DNA of 64,000 bases, from positions 2,833,632-2,897,631 of the forward strand of contig NC_040018.1 in NCBI RefSeq assembly GCF_000972845.2. Direction: 5' to 3'. This document shows positions 52,001 through 63,504 of this stretch, one piece after another. The DNA is from Larimichthys crocea. Its lineage: Eukaryota > Chordata > Actinopteri > Sciaenidae. The notes beneath the pieces are model-generated. The model searched no databases. It saw only the letters and a list, made by a program, of their open reading frames with translations, and had not been told where the DNA came from. The position numbers and the translations under genes are program-made. The first letter of the stretch is position 1. Every line of letters begins with the position of its first letter.

Positions 52001-55000
52001 AAATAAATTTTCCTTAGACTATAATCAAACCATCAAAATGTATAACTGTTCTAGCCATAGTCTGGTGTGCATGCACGACTGTAATCATGGTTAGCAACAA
52101 CCAGCATGTAAAGGCTGGATCATGGCAAACATTTCCAAGAAATTCATCTGAAATATGTATTTTCTTCAGTTTGATGCCATTAGTAATGGGGGGATGAATT
52201 CATGCCTTGTTTTAATGTTTATTTTTTTAAAAAGGGAACCAATGCCACGTTTAAGTAGTAAGTCAGACCTGATTCATTTGATTAATGCGTTCATAAAAGA
52301 GCATAAAAACAGAAATACACACACACACTTGTGCATCCACACACAAACACACTTTCCAATCCCCTGCCAGACTTTGCTTCATGCTTGTCTTGTTACTGGC
52401 ATCTCCCTTGACAACGTAAGTCAAATGACTGTCAAAATCCTAACACTGTGCTACTCACTGAATAACACTAAGTAATCCATGTGGAATTGACTGTTAAGCC
52501 TCCACATATTTTTCCTCCAGAGAGCGGACTTTTCTAGAAATATGGAAAACTAAGTCTTCTGCTTGTTACTGTAGACTCTAAGCCTACTGAAGTTAATAAA
52601 GCAGCAGAAGTGCTCCAGCATCATATTGTTGTACCATGTTTTCTGGTAGGTCTTTGTAGCTTTTAGCCTCCTTTAAATAGACAAGAGCAAACAAGTTCAG
52701 ACAATCTCACTGTGAATAACCAAAGTGAACGAGTGGATAAAGGTCAACATACTTTTCTCTGGAGTTGGTCGGGACTGTGAAGTGAAGTGCCAAAAACTGC
52801 AGTTCCTCAAATGGCCACTTGAGGCTGGCTACAGAATGAGTCAGTCCCCATGTTCAAATGTCCAACTTCACAGCAGAAATAAACATGTTTACAGCCTGGT
52901 ACAAAAAAACAGTTTTGGTCTCTGTAGCTAATTTTCCCTGTTCATGACAACTGTACTGAGTCTAAATATTTATAAAACTCACCTGTTTAGATTATATTAA
53001 GGCTTAAAGTTATTAGTTAAAGCTATTACGGATGTTTTGTTTGAGCACCCTTGTGTCATTTGGCCCACCTCAGGTCCGATGACTCACTCATTTCGATCAG
53101 GATTATTAGATTATCCAGGAGGCAGAAGAGGCAGGACAGCTAACAGGCAGGTAGTTCAGTAATGTGATGTCAGTGGGATATTGCTCTGTGTCTGCTGTAA
53201 GTGTAAGTAAAGTGGGAATTGGCATAAAATCTTGACAAATGGTCTATCAGGGATGTGTTTCTGGGAGGTTTTTTCCGCCTTCTAGTGGCCAAAATACCTT
53301 AATGTCGCCTTCAAATCTGAATTACAGCTGGGTTTTCCATCTGGGTACATCATGAAACACTTATAAATACTATATAATCTGATGGGTAATATATGGGTAA
53401 TATATATTTAGCTGGATATACCACCTTCTGCTACCAAGTGATTCACAGAACACAGCTGCAGCAGCTGGCTGTAACCCAGCAGCAGAACGAGGGTATATAT
53501 GCAAAACCACACGTACTGAAAAGGACCTGTATGAACAGTCCAGACCACAATTTTATTTAATTTCTTTAAATAACCCAGATCAAAATGCCGCCTATTTAAA
53601 TTAATTTGTGGTTTGGAGTCACTGTAACCTGGCTGTAAACCACGGTTTGCAACAGTGTCCTGGATTCTATTCAAAGACTATTCATCCAAGTCCACCTCTT
53701 TGTCTCCACTAAAAAGCTCTGTATCCATCTTGGTCAGCAGGTGGTGTGCACAGGTGTTGGGTTAAGAGAGATCATGTATGTGGTCGTGCCGACATTGTAA
53801 CAGAGAGTATATTTTATCACGCCCGTAAAAAGAAATGAGGCCTGTTTTATGTCTAAGTGATGGTGGTGGAACGAGAGTGAAGATGAAACGACTGAAGAAA
53901 GAAAAAAAAAGCCGGAGACACAAAAAACGAGACAGTTCATGATTTAAGAGGGTGTTGTTAGAGAGAGGATTAACTACTTCCACTAATTATACTACCCAGG
54001 CTGCAGGAACTTCATTATTCTCAAATTTTGTTGTTTCTTTTTTGGCTCCTGGAGGCTCAATAAGGAAAAGTCTGATCTCAGTTTAAGCCTCCACTACAGA
54101 AAAACAAAAGCTCTACAGGAGACGTGACGAGTAAAGACACATAAAAGTGCTGCATTTGTATGACTGTGTCTAATAATAAAAACATTGAGCATAAATCAGC
54201 ATTCAAGAGACTAATTTATCTAAAATATTTAAAGTTTAAACAAGTGAGTGACCGCTTAAGCTTGAGATATCCATCCAACTCAGTCAAATAGGCTCTTGAC
54301 ACAAGTTACATCCTGACAGAACTCGGTAGAAGCTCGAGTGATGTAAAAGAACCATCGGGACATTTGATGAATATTACTGAGGGGTCCTGTTAAATAACTT
54401 TACTATGGGTAGCAAGGTGCGTTGGGAGAGAAATGCTCCCATGACCTTGTTTAAGCCCTGCGGTACCTCGGACTGTGACAGGCTAATTAATGAACTTCTA
54501 TTTTCACCTATGAAAATATGCATAAGTTGAAGAGAGGTGTGTATGCTTGCACATGTGGGGTGCTAAATAGCAAGGAGCCTTGGGCTTAATTAATGGACTT
54601 TGCTAAATTCTGTGTGCATATACACGTGTATGTGCAGTGGGTATGTAAGTGTAGATGCTATTTCTCTATTTTTTACTAAAAGAAAAAGGTCTGCAGGAAA
54701 AGGGAGAGTGAGAATAGGTTGGATTCCCGCTGCTCAGCCCAGAGGTATCAACAGATTTGGTTAGATTCCTGTCTGACCTATTTTCCACTATATGTTTCCT
54801 TCCATACATGGCTTATAGTGGGTAAAGGTAGTATAACGTAGTAGTCCCTTATGTAGAACTGCAGCTCAGAGGAAAGAGTAGCGAGAACTACAGAAATAAA
54901 ACAATTCATTTTAATTATATTAACCAAACTCATTGGAACTAAGCAAGTAAACATCAGGGTTTCTGAGCCACCTCATATTTCAGCGTATGACGGGCTGACA

Positions 55001-56910
55001 CACATGCCTGTTGCAGGTTTTACTATAAAGAAAACAACTGTGCTGTTCTTTTTGTGTCACCGCGAGAAAGAAAAAAAAATGCCAGTGTGGGAAATTGCAC
55101 TATCCATCTCAGCAAAAATGCCTATTTATGGCTGGTAAAATGCTCTTATAGACACTGGCTATCATTATTCATCAAGCTAACCTCTGTGACTGACACTTTA
55201 CCGGTGAATATATCATCTTTCATTATATCTTCCTACCAAAACAAAAGCTTGCTTCTTCAGTGGAAATGGACTTTGACTACGGGCTGTGGCCATACGAATC
55301 ACATCACTTCTACTTTTGTATTTGTACAGGTACGTTGTGAGGGACTTAAAACAACAGCTACATTTAGAGTTCCTGGTGTGACAGTGCTCATTTTCTTTTA
55401 CTGGTGGCTCTCGCTTTTTGACAATAAAAGAAGAATAATGAATATCTGTTTTGTAATTTAAAGGCAGGGGCACTTCTTCAAATGAGCGCTGCACAGAAAT
55501 ATATTGGTGACAATGTGGTTTAAACTAATAGCCTTTTTAAATGAGGTATTGATCTTTCCTGGTGATTATTTTAAAAGGAACCTTGGAAAGAAAACAAGTT
55601 TGAGGATGAACACTCAGTGGAAGTGTGAAGAAACAGGAAGGCATACACTCACTTAACAGCCATCAAGCCAGATTTCTACACAAAGAAACGCTGACATGTC
55701 TTTAACAGGTTTGTAATTGACTTGACACAAATCACATTGGGTAGTGTCAGTGTTCAAGAAAGGCTAATGGCGTCTGGGAAAGGGTGGCAGAGATTGAGTA
55801 GGTGCTTTTGAAATCTAATCTATCTTGGTAATCAATCAATCAAAGATTCACTTTCTGAGAGATCTGCAGAGAATTTACGACGCGTCGCTCGACTAAAGCA
55901 GACCTCGTTAAGGAAGTCTTATATTTCTCGTGGATGTGGTTGGCTTTATTAAACACGTAAAACAAATCAAAGGCTATCATGAAATGCCATGTTAATGATG
56001 GTGATGGCTGACAGTGTACGCAACGCCAGTGTGGAAACATGGTGTTTACTTTATGTGGCATGAGAGGGAAAAACACCACTGAAAAGTTGAAAAGTAAAAC
56101 TGTGATGAGAAATGTGTGTGTTGACTGTTTTGACTGTTCATTTGCATGTTAAACATTTTATGGTATCTTATATGAAAAAGTGAAAAAAGATCTGACAACT
56201 TCTTGAACAGCATGGGTTCAAAAGCCTGTCACATTTGTTTCTCTAGTATCTAAACAGACAGAACACAATCAGGGTTTTAAAATATATTCACATTCACATC
56301 ACAATTGACTTTGTGTTCTTGTGACTTTAAACTTAAGATCCGACACAGTATTCTCAAACATTCCTGTGATAAACATTTTTTAAAAAGTCTTACCTTCAAC
56401 TCCACTTATACACTTGACTCGATCGCGGACCTCCACGTTGTATCCCTCAAACGACATGAAGACTCCATCGGGGTGGTAGGGCTCGCGCTGTGCGTAAACC
56501 TTTGAATAGCTGTGCTGGAACTCAAAGCGATCGTAGCCGTCGTACTGCACTACTTTGCCGTACACCTCAAAGTATTTTTCCATCCAGCTGAAGGGCAGGT
56601 AGACCTCTCCGCCCTCTCGCCGGCCTTTGATGGTAGATTCATCATTGATCAGGCAATCGATTTCTTCATACTTGATCCCACCGATGACCCCGACAACGGG
56701 CGGGGGCTCTGGAGGCTGTGGAGGGTGTTGCTGGCTGCTGATGCTAGCATCTCCCACCTTGGGACTTGGTGCCACCAAAGCAGCACGGGGCAGGAAGCGT
56801 AGTGAGGTGTCACTGGAGCAGCGGTTCCATAGCAACACAGTAATGAGTGTGAAGAGGGCGCAGATAACAATGAGGGTCTTGTAGTTCACCCGAGCAGCCA
56901 GGCAACGCAT
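40009..56910 (-). CDS. glce: D-glucuronyl C5-epimerase, 4 coding exons
   Basis: Golgi type II membrane enzyme that converts glucuronic to iduronic acid residues in N-sulfated heparosan during heparan sulfate/heparin synthesis, next to NDST and 2-O-sulfotransferase. Minus-strand coding exons: 56394-56910, 49155-49400, 41565-41857, 40009-40740, all GT-AG, 595 residues (human 617). Residues about 13-30 form the signal anchor, followed by a Pro/Ser-rich stem. Then come the beta-rich region ([14 protein letters not shown] at about 174-187) and the alpha-helical C-terminal domain. Residues equivalent to human active-site positions are kept: Glu477 and Tyr478 in [11 protein letters not shown], Tyr538 and Arg541 in YDLRHFMLG, and Tyr556 in [10 protein letters not shown] (human number minus 22). 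An N-glycosylation motif NLT lies in the second exon. Teleosts may have two copies (a/b). An acceptor-like CAG just before 56923 suggests a non-coding 5' exon upstream. Confidence 0.98.
40868..41101. repeat. Inverted-repeat element of the GGTCCAGTGTGT family in glce intron 3
   Basis: GGTCCAGTGTGTGTAAC at the left and GACACACCGGTCCTTTAA at the right form imperfect inverted ends. The middle has ACAGACAAACTAAACACTGG, which is also in the copy at 3166-3452. Confidence 0.65.
44875..45085. repeat. Truncated copy of the GGTCCAGTGTGT family in glce intron 2
   Basis: Ends with AAATCCTACACACTGGACAA and contains TTTTATATCTACAGAAGCTG and GGGCGTTTTGCAATTTTCAC, shared with the other copies. The left end is lost. 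Confidence 0.55.
45390..45910 (+). repeat. Purine-rich tract in glce intron 2
   Basis: About 500 bases dominated by G and A on the plus strand (polypyrimidine in the glce transcript), starting with a run of nine G. No tandem unit is evident. Confidence 0.6.
46294..46470 (+). repeat. Teleost interspersed repeat, opposite orientation to 22621-22805
   Basis: GGTTCGAATCCCCAGCGGGA, then CTTCCACAGCCCAAAGACAT followed by GCAGGTTAATGACTC, then GCCTCTTGCCCAATAGCAGC. This is the reverse complement of the family at 22621. The GGTTCGAATCC resembles a tRNA B box, hinting at an originally SINE-linked element. Confidence 0.6.
50036..50290 (+). repeat. Interspersed repeat (TTCCTCAAATG..CCACTTGAGGCTGG family), copy 1
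   Basis: Shares CCACTTGAGGCTGGCTACAG, AATGTCCAACTTCACAGCA, ACAGTTTTGGTCTCTGTAG and CATGACAACTGTACTGAGTC with 52776-52985 in the same order and orientation. It is non-coding and lies in glce intron 1. Confidence 0.7.
51000..51080. repeat. Possible LINE-type fragment
   Basis: TTTATTTAGATGAACGCCTT followed by CATACGTTAAATGCAGCTC resembles a frequent fish repeat tail. Only this short part is left. Confidence 0.25.
52776..52985 (+). repeat. Interspersed repeat (TTCCTCAAATG..CCACTTGAGGCTGG family), copy 2
   Basis: Aligns by eye along its whole length with 50036-50290, about 2.7 kb away in the same intron, with small gaps and substitutions. Same-orientation copies this close could recombine and delete the segment between them. 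Confidence 0.7.
54360..54640. other. Candidate conserved non-coding block in glce intron 1
   Basis: Non-repetitive, non-coding sequence with several homeodomain-type cores: GGCTAATTAATGAAC at about 54481, ATGCATAAG at about 54528, and GGGCTTAATTAATGG at about 54580. This pattern is common in vertebrate intronic enhancers. It is inference only. Confidence 0.3.
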
Positions 56911-56923
56911 GATGACAACTTGC
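56911..56923 (-). other. glce: glce 5' untranslated end of the first coding exon
   Basis: TGTCATGCAG just above 56923 reads as a splice acceptor, leaving a 13-base leader GCAAGTTGTCATC directly before the ATG. It implies at least one non-coding exon further upstream, which I could not place. Confidence 0.5.
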
Positions 56924-58098
56924 CTGCATGACAGAAAGACACAGGAGCATGCATGACTTTTTCAGCTCGATAACAAGTCATCTGGTATCGGCATGCAAAG
57001 AAATGTATACCCTACAACTCCCTGCACTGTAGACTGTCCGCCTGATGTGAAATAATACTGAATCACCACTAATAGAGAGGAAGGACTGATGTGGAAAAAG
57101 ATGCACATGTAAATTTATCACCAACATCCGAGAGCGAGTACGTTTACATGTGCACAAGAGACCAAGTTACTGGAAGGGAACAGGCAAAACCACAACATGG
57201 TTACTGTAAAAACTGCCTTCATATGCAGTAGACTCAGATTTCTCCTCTACCCATGACTTGGAGTCGTGACTCTGAGACGGTTTTGTCTGAGCATTTGGAC
57301 TGACACTGACCGTGACAAGGAGAGGCTGTGTGTGTGTGTGTGGTTGTCAAACACTCAAATACTAAGTGTCAGTTTTAGTCAGACATGGAATACATTATCT
57401 TTTTTTTTTTTTTTAAATAAGGATGTGTTTCTATTTGGAATGATCTTTCCTTTCATCCCGCAGCATTCCTGTCGTCTTTGTCACGCATGTGTACATTTAA
57501 AAAGCTGATTAGGGACCTGGTGACACGAAGCACGACGCTGCTTAGCACTTGTACAAATAGTTTACTTTTCCAGGCCTCTAAAAAAGTCATTCGATTTACA
57601 TCAATGGTGGTTATACCAGATAAATTAAATGAGGTCAGTGGTAATCAAAAATCACTTGAATGCAACGAAAAGGAACTGGAACATCTAATGCAAATTAGCT
57701 ACACTGTCACCCGAGAGAATGCTGCTCGGAACCACTTCCCCTAAATAGATGACAAGTTGTAATTTGTGTCAAACACATATTTATGCTCACTTTTGTTTGG
57801 TGGAAGATGTCTAGTTATGGATGAGTCAGATGAGGACATAAGGACAGAGACGGTAAACGTCTGCAGGTAATTACGGCCGTACGCTTCACACAAAATTTCA
57901 CGTGGTTGCACGTGCGTGTACGCGACTGTCAGGTTTGTGACCAATAAGAAGCTCTGGGTTGTGCTATGATTGCCAGTGTGTCTCACTTACTACCCAACAA
58001 ACAATCACTGTCTGCAACTGGTGCGTGAAACTTTTTTGGTTGTCCATCATGTTTGTGACTTGTTTTTGTCACTTTCTGCAGCTGACACACTCTTGTAT

Positions 58099-58570
58099 CT
58101 GCAAATAGTTTGACATTTTGGAAAAATCCTTTATTGCTTACTTAGTTTCATGAAAACATTGTTACCATCTGCATGTAAGTCCGTAGCAGGAGACGGGTAT
58201 CTTAGGCTAGCATGAAGACTTGCACATGAAAAAGAGATGGCGAACCTCTAAAGCTTGATTGATTAACAGGATATATCACATTTGTTTCATTCTGACAAAA
58301 AACAAAGTGTAAAAAACAACAAAAAACTTTGCTATTCAACAGGAGTTCATGTACCGGACTATTTCTTGGCCAGGCCAAGAGCAGTTGCCAGGCAACCAGC
58401 AGAGACTGCTCCTGACCAAGAAACACAGAACCTCCCGTAAAACAGCCAATTGTCATATTCACACCTAGTTTCTCGGATGTATTGAAGCTATAACCTGGTA
58501 AATACTGAGCTTTGGAGGTGCTAGTCAGAAGAATTTTGAACGTTGGACAAAGCCAGACTATTTGTTTCAA
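58099..58570 (+). repeat. Interspersed repeat, second copy of the family at 33290
   Basis: Contains TTGACATTTTGGAAAAATCC, AACAAAGTGTAAAAAACAAC and GTACCGGACTATTTCTTGGC followed by CAGGCCAAGAGCAG in the order I know from this percomorph element. The middle part corresponds to 33290-33480. Confidence 0.6.
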
Positions 58571-60495
58571 GTCTTTATGCTAGCATATACAAAATGGCAG
58601 CTGGCATTAGCTATATATTTATTATACACACACAAGAGTGGTACTCCTGGGAAGAAAGCAATGAGCTGACTAGACAAAACTAAAATGATTTTTTAAGATT
58701 CTTTTGTTTAATATCACAGCAATGCATGAAAGTGCATCAGTTTTATCTCTGACCTGCTCAGCACAGAGTGCATCTTTGGGTCTCTTAGATCTCTCCAATT
58801 ACCCTTTTCAAAAGCTTCACACTATCACGCACAATTAAGCTCTATATTTCTAAATCCAGTCTAAAGAAACAGAAAGGTTACTGCTATGACGTGATTGTTT
58901 ACGTCTCGTCTACATCAGATTATCTATTTTCTGAATGTGTTCTGAACTTTTCTGCACAGAACTTTGATTACTATTTTTTATGTGACTTAATTTCATCAAT
59001 CGTGGAGATGCATTCAACATTTGAGATTGCACAAACCCGTTTTATTTTCAGGTTTGCCGATGGCCTTGTTCTATAAAGAATGGAGACCTCAAACAATGCA
59101 CAGAGCAAATCAGGAATTTTCACAAAGCCAGCAAGAAATCGATACACATACTCCTGGAGGAGGTGTCCTCCTCCACACTGATTACAGCCTACAGCTAGAA
59201 CTATCACTGACGACAGAGTTATGTCCTCTGATCACAAGAGGAAGACTCATTATGTCCTTGCTTTCAATATCTCATCTTAAACTAGCCACAACTAAAGGTC
59301 AGCTTAATTAATGTGCAGTGATTGGTCGATGTGTTACAACATTGCAGTCACAGTATAGTGATAGTGGCTTCTTAAACAAAGTGTATGTCTTGGATGAAGA
59401 TCTTAATAAGTAGGAAAGTGGACCTCCAGAGTGCCTTAACAAGGAAATGCTGAGAGTGTAGAAGATGAAGGATGGCCTCCCTATAAATTGAGACTCAGGA
59501 GCAAAACTGTAACAGCCACACCCTGAATCGAGGCTCTGCGTGTATAATAAAAGGGTTGAGATGTGTCCTTTTTTTCCTTTTCCTCCCGTTCAACAATGGA
59601 ATTATTTTTGTACCGCAATAAAAAGTTCTAGATGAAAAGTTTGCTGTTGTCTTCCAGTCGGCGGTGAAAAAACACTGTGGCACGTCTCTGCGCCTGATAA
59701 ATTATTGCCACACGTAAAAACTATCATTGATATTTAGAGAAATGTCAGCCTGGCGCAGTGATGAAAGATTGGGCCGACGGGAGCTCTGACAATGCTGAAA
59801 ATGTGAGGCGGAAGGCCTGGGGACTGCACCCTGAAAGATAAGTAGGACCAGCCCTGTCGGGGGATTGACTATAAATAATTGGCTCTTTTTATAGTGATTC
59901 GTCGCAAGTGTTGAGCTCAGGCTCAAGGTGGATAGACATGGGCTTAAACACTGCAGCATGGGGTGCGTCCTAATCCTTCATGCTGAATGTTAAACGATGC
60001 ATCTGAAGCCACATCCCATTTCCTTAGCGTTTATTTAAACCCCCGATGCAGCAGCAGTAAGCACACTGGAAGAGGAGTTGATGTCACAGGTAGGAAAAGA
60101 TGCAGTTCGTTTATAAATCAGTATCATAAACCTCCTGATTTTGGTAATATCACAATCTGCCTCAACCGTATATGACAAACAAAAAAGCATTTCTATGTGG
60201 TTAAAACTAGAGGTTGAAACCAACTGGACATTTCTTCTGCAGAAGAAAGAAATCTAAACTAAGCGAAAACTTTTTGTGTTCTATATTTCATTACAGTAAA
60301 TTTAAAATATTGGCAGATAAAACTCAGCCACATTAAAAAAGAATGACGAGATGACACTTTTTCGCTGTCACAGAGTGATAAATTTAGCAGGGCTTCTTGC
60401 AAGCATGTTTCATGATGACAGAACTCACTCAAGACACAGTTAAGAGCTCAGAAAACGAGGGGCGGTGCTGGTGGTGGGGGATAATCTTCTCACCG

Positions 60496-60596
60496 TAAGC
60501 GGACCTGAACCAGTCCTCTCTAAATGTGTGCTGGCTCTTCACCAGTGAGTTAAATGCAGCCTGAGCCTCCATCAAGACTTCTTTTCTGTTGTTACC
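60496..60596 (-). other. Possible isolated exon, unassigned
   Basis: On the minus strand, an AG near 60597 and a good donor TACG/GTGAGAAG at about 60496/60495 bracket an open stretch of about 33 codons including EAQAAFNSLVKSQHTFRED. I do not recognise it. The acceptor has a poor pyrimidine tract and no partner exon was found, so it could be chance. Confidence 0.15.
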
Positions 60597-63181
60597 TATG
60601 CACATTAGTTCACACTCCATATTTAATATATAAATATGTAATATGGATTCAAGGGCTGCCATAAAGCCAACACACTTCTCCCATATTTCTACTGAACATT
60701 TAATTAGTGTAACAACGCTGTCACCGTTTCCACAGATGACGACGTTTGTAACATCATATCTGTTGCTTTGCAGGTTAATTACAAGACAAACAAACAAACA
60801 AACATTTAGCTAGTTGCTCAAACAGTAGCTGCATTGTCTCTGGTGTGTTTTGACTCAGAGGCACTTCCATTTATTCTGTTTTCACCAGAAAAATACAAAC
60901 ATCATAATCAGTTCATTATTTAGTGTCTTATGTTAAGGTCTTCCTGACAACAGACAAAAGACAAAAGACAGGACTCGCGTGGCATTGTTAAACCTGTTAA
61001 GAAGTGAATTGCTAAGAGTACAAAATATATCAACTCAACACCAACCGTCCATGTTATTTTTTTTTAAGATAAAGATAATCTTTTCTAACCTTTAACCAGG
61101 TTTTATTTACCTAAACTTCATCAGATAGATCCATAAGGGTGGAAGTTTCTTTTTCTGTAATCCACTGGTTATCAGCTGAACTCAGGAAGTGTTCCATAGA
61201 TATAATCCCTCTGGTAATAACATGTTTTTTTGATCTGGAAGGAAAACTACACCCGGCAATAAAATATATAAAAACAGACAGATGCCAACTGGACAGGAGG
61301 TGAAAGACAATCCCGTTGGAGGATAAAAAAAAAAAGTCTTCTGTGCTTGACAGATTAAAGAAAATGACACTGGAAAACAAAAGCAGCTTTTCAGTTTACA
61401 TGCCCCCAGTGTCCCACCTCAGGAAATTGAAAAGTGCCTGAAATAACAAGCAGTACCTTGTTGAGACTTTTATGTGGCGGGATCATTCTTTGTGAATACC
61501 TTAGATGTTCAAACCTTGGCATATTGTTCTTATTTTCTTGTTTTTTCCCCCCCTTGTGCACTGACCCGTGCACACATATTTCACCGACAGTTTCACAGAC
61601 TGCAAAGTCAAAACTAGTTCCAGCCAAAACAAAAACTTTTAAACACTGTAGTCATTATACAGTACATTAGCTTTGGAGTCGTGCTCAGCAAGGTATTTAC
61701 TCTTGAATAATTTGTGATATTTTCAAATTATATAACTCCCACAATCTCGAGGTTTTATAATAATGTTTGCTTAATAAAACTGCACTATAGACACAATCTT
61801 ACAGTTTAGATATGTGTGTGTCTTCTGTGTCTTAAAATAATTTTCTCCTCACTCAAGATGAGCAGGAAGATGTGGAGCCACTTGCTTATTTAATCCCTAT
61901 ATAAACAACCGACCCATTTATAATTAAGATAAACATCCCTTTACATATATACAGGCCTGTCACATATTGTGTGTGCTACGTTTAGTTTAACACAAAGGCA
62001 GGAGGCTAGGAGGGAAAAGCAGCAGTACTTTATTTCAAAGTAACTTGCTTTATCAATAGAAAATGGCCCGAGTGAATTACTGTATATACTGTTACTGCTA
62101 CTATTTGGAAACATTATATATGTTTCTTGGATCCAGTGAGGAACTAGAAAATAATCGTCAGATTAATCGATAATAATTAGTCAGTATTTGCAGCCTTAGT
62201 GGTATAGTTACCATTTTGTTTAAAAATCATAACCAGGGCACCAGAAACAGGCATTATATTTAACCACTTACAGTGACAAGCTGGCAGTAAGTCACATCTG
62301 ACTTTATAAAAGATAAGTACGATAAGTCCTGCGTGATATTGCCGACACTGTAGCTGCTTCACAGACTGACAGGATGAGCAGCTTCACGTCTTGAATTCTT
62401 GAACTCCACATGGTCCAATAATAACTTTTATTGCTGCTCCTGCAGATCATCAAAGGCTTTAAGACTTTGATTGTGAGCTTTTGCCTTTGAGCTGTGATGG
62501 ACTGGAACACGAGGAAACTCTGGGTGCCCTGGTGGTTGCTTCATCATATGCGGCAAGTGATTACCCGGCTTAAACCTATGGGTATTAATTCTGCCTGACT
62601 TCTTTTTAACATATGCAAATATTTGATGTCTTTATCCCCCAAATCCCCCAGTAACAAGGCTGGGAAAAAGTCTACCAGGCTCCTAATACAACGATTGTTT
62701 GTCATTGATGAGGAAGGGTTAGATGTTTTCAAATGATTCCTCAACAGCGGAAATAAAAAAAAACAAAAAACATTGTAACCTCGTTAAATGCACTTCAGAT
62801 TTAACTAGCTGATCATCTCTGCTGGTCTCCCCGGTGCAGAATTTGGCAAACAACATTTACAACATGTCAGAAACTGCTGCAGCACTGAGCATAGGGATGA
62901 GTGAATGGAGTTGTTTACTTCTCCCGCTGTCCTCTGGTGCAAAAAAATCACAAGCAGTCATCGCGGCAATAAAAGCAGAGTGCTCGTGAGCCACCCTTGG
63001 GGAGCAATTGGGGCACAAGCCCGATGAATGCGTGAGGTGCAGGTGTTGTAGCCTTAACTAAACTCCTGACATTTTCATTGCTCTGCTCCACGGGTGAAGT
63101 AAGGTAGGGGTTTGAGACTGCCTGTAAATTATCAGCTTATGCCGAAGCTGTGAGGCATGTTAGTTTGTGTGGAGCCGGGCT

Positions 63182-63182
<1 letters not shown>

Positions 63183-63213
<31 letters not shown>
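63183..63213. repeat. (GT)n microsatellite
   Basis: About 15 GT units. Confidence 0.95.
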
Positions 63214-63216
<3 letters not shown>

Positions 63217-63504
63217 ATATGTATTGTGGGTGTCTGTTGTGGTTCTGAGCCTGATTATGATACTGTGTAGGCACCGGGGTGAATTCGAGGCAACAACTGA
63301 CAGGGGAAAAAAATAACATCTTAGCATCTTTATCTACAGCAACCTTCTACTAGGTGGGAAAAGTTACTATATATCTGTTTTTTGACCTGTTGCAACACTC
63401 ACATGATATTATTCTTATACATTATTGTCAAAAAACACTATTCAAAGTGTCGGTGAACAAAATAAACTATTCTACTACGCCACAGGAACACAAGTATAGG
63501 AGAT

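Larger units (their letters stand above)
56924..63500. other. Region upstream of the glce coding start, no convincing protein gene
   Basis: Probably intron and promoter sequence of glce plus intergenic DNA. It holds a repeat at 58099-58570, a possible exon at 60496-60596, a low-repeat block at 59690-59960 and a GT microsatellite. The promoter and non-coding exons of glce are expected here or beyond the window. Confidence 0.45.

Noticed and set aside
55054..55461. 135-codon plus-strand open frame
   Set aside because: No family resemblance, and it lies in glce intron 1 without consistent splice sites.
60429..60797. 122-codon minus-strand open frame as a complete gene
   Set aside because: No homologue recognised and no promoter or partner exons; only the short exon-like part is kept as a weak candidate.
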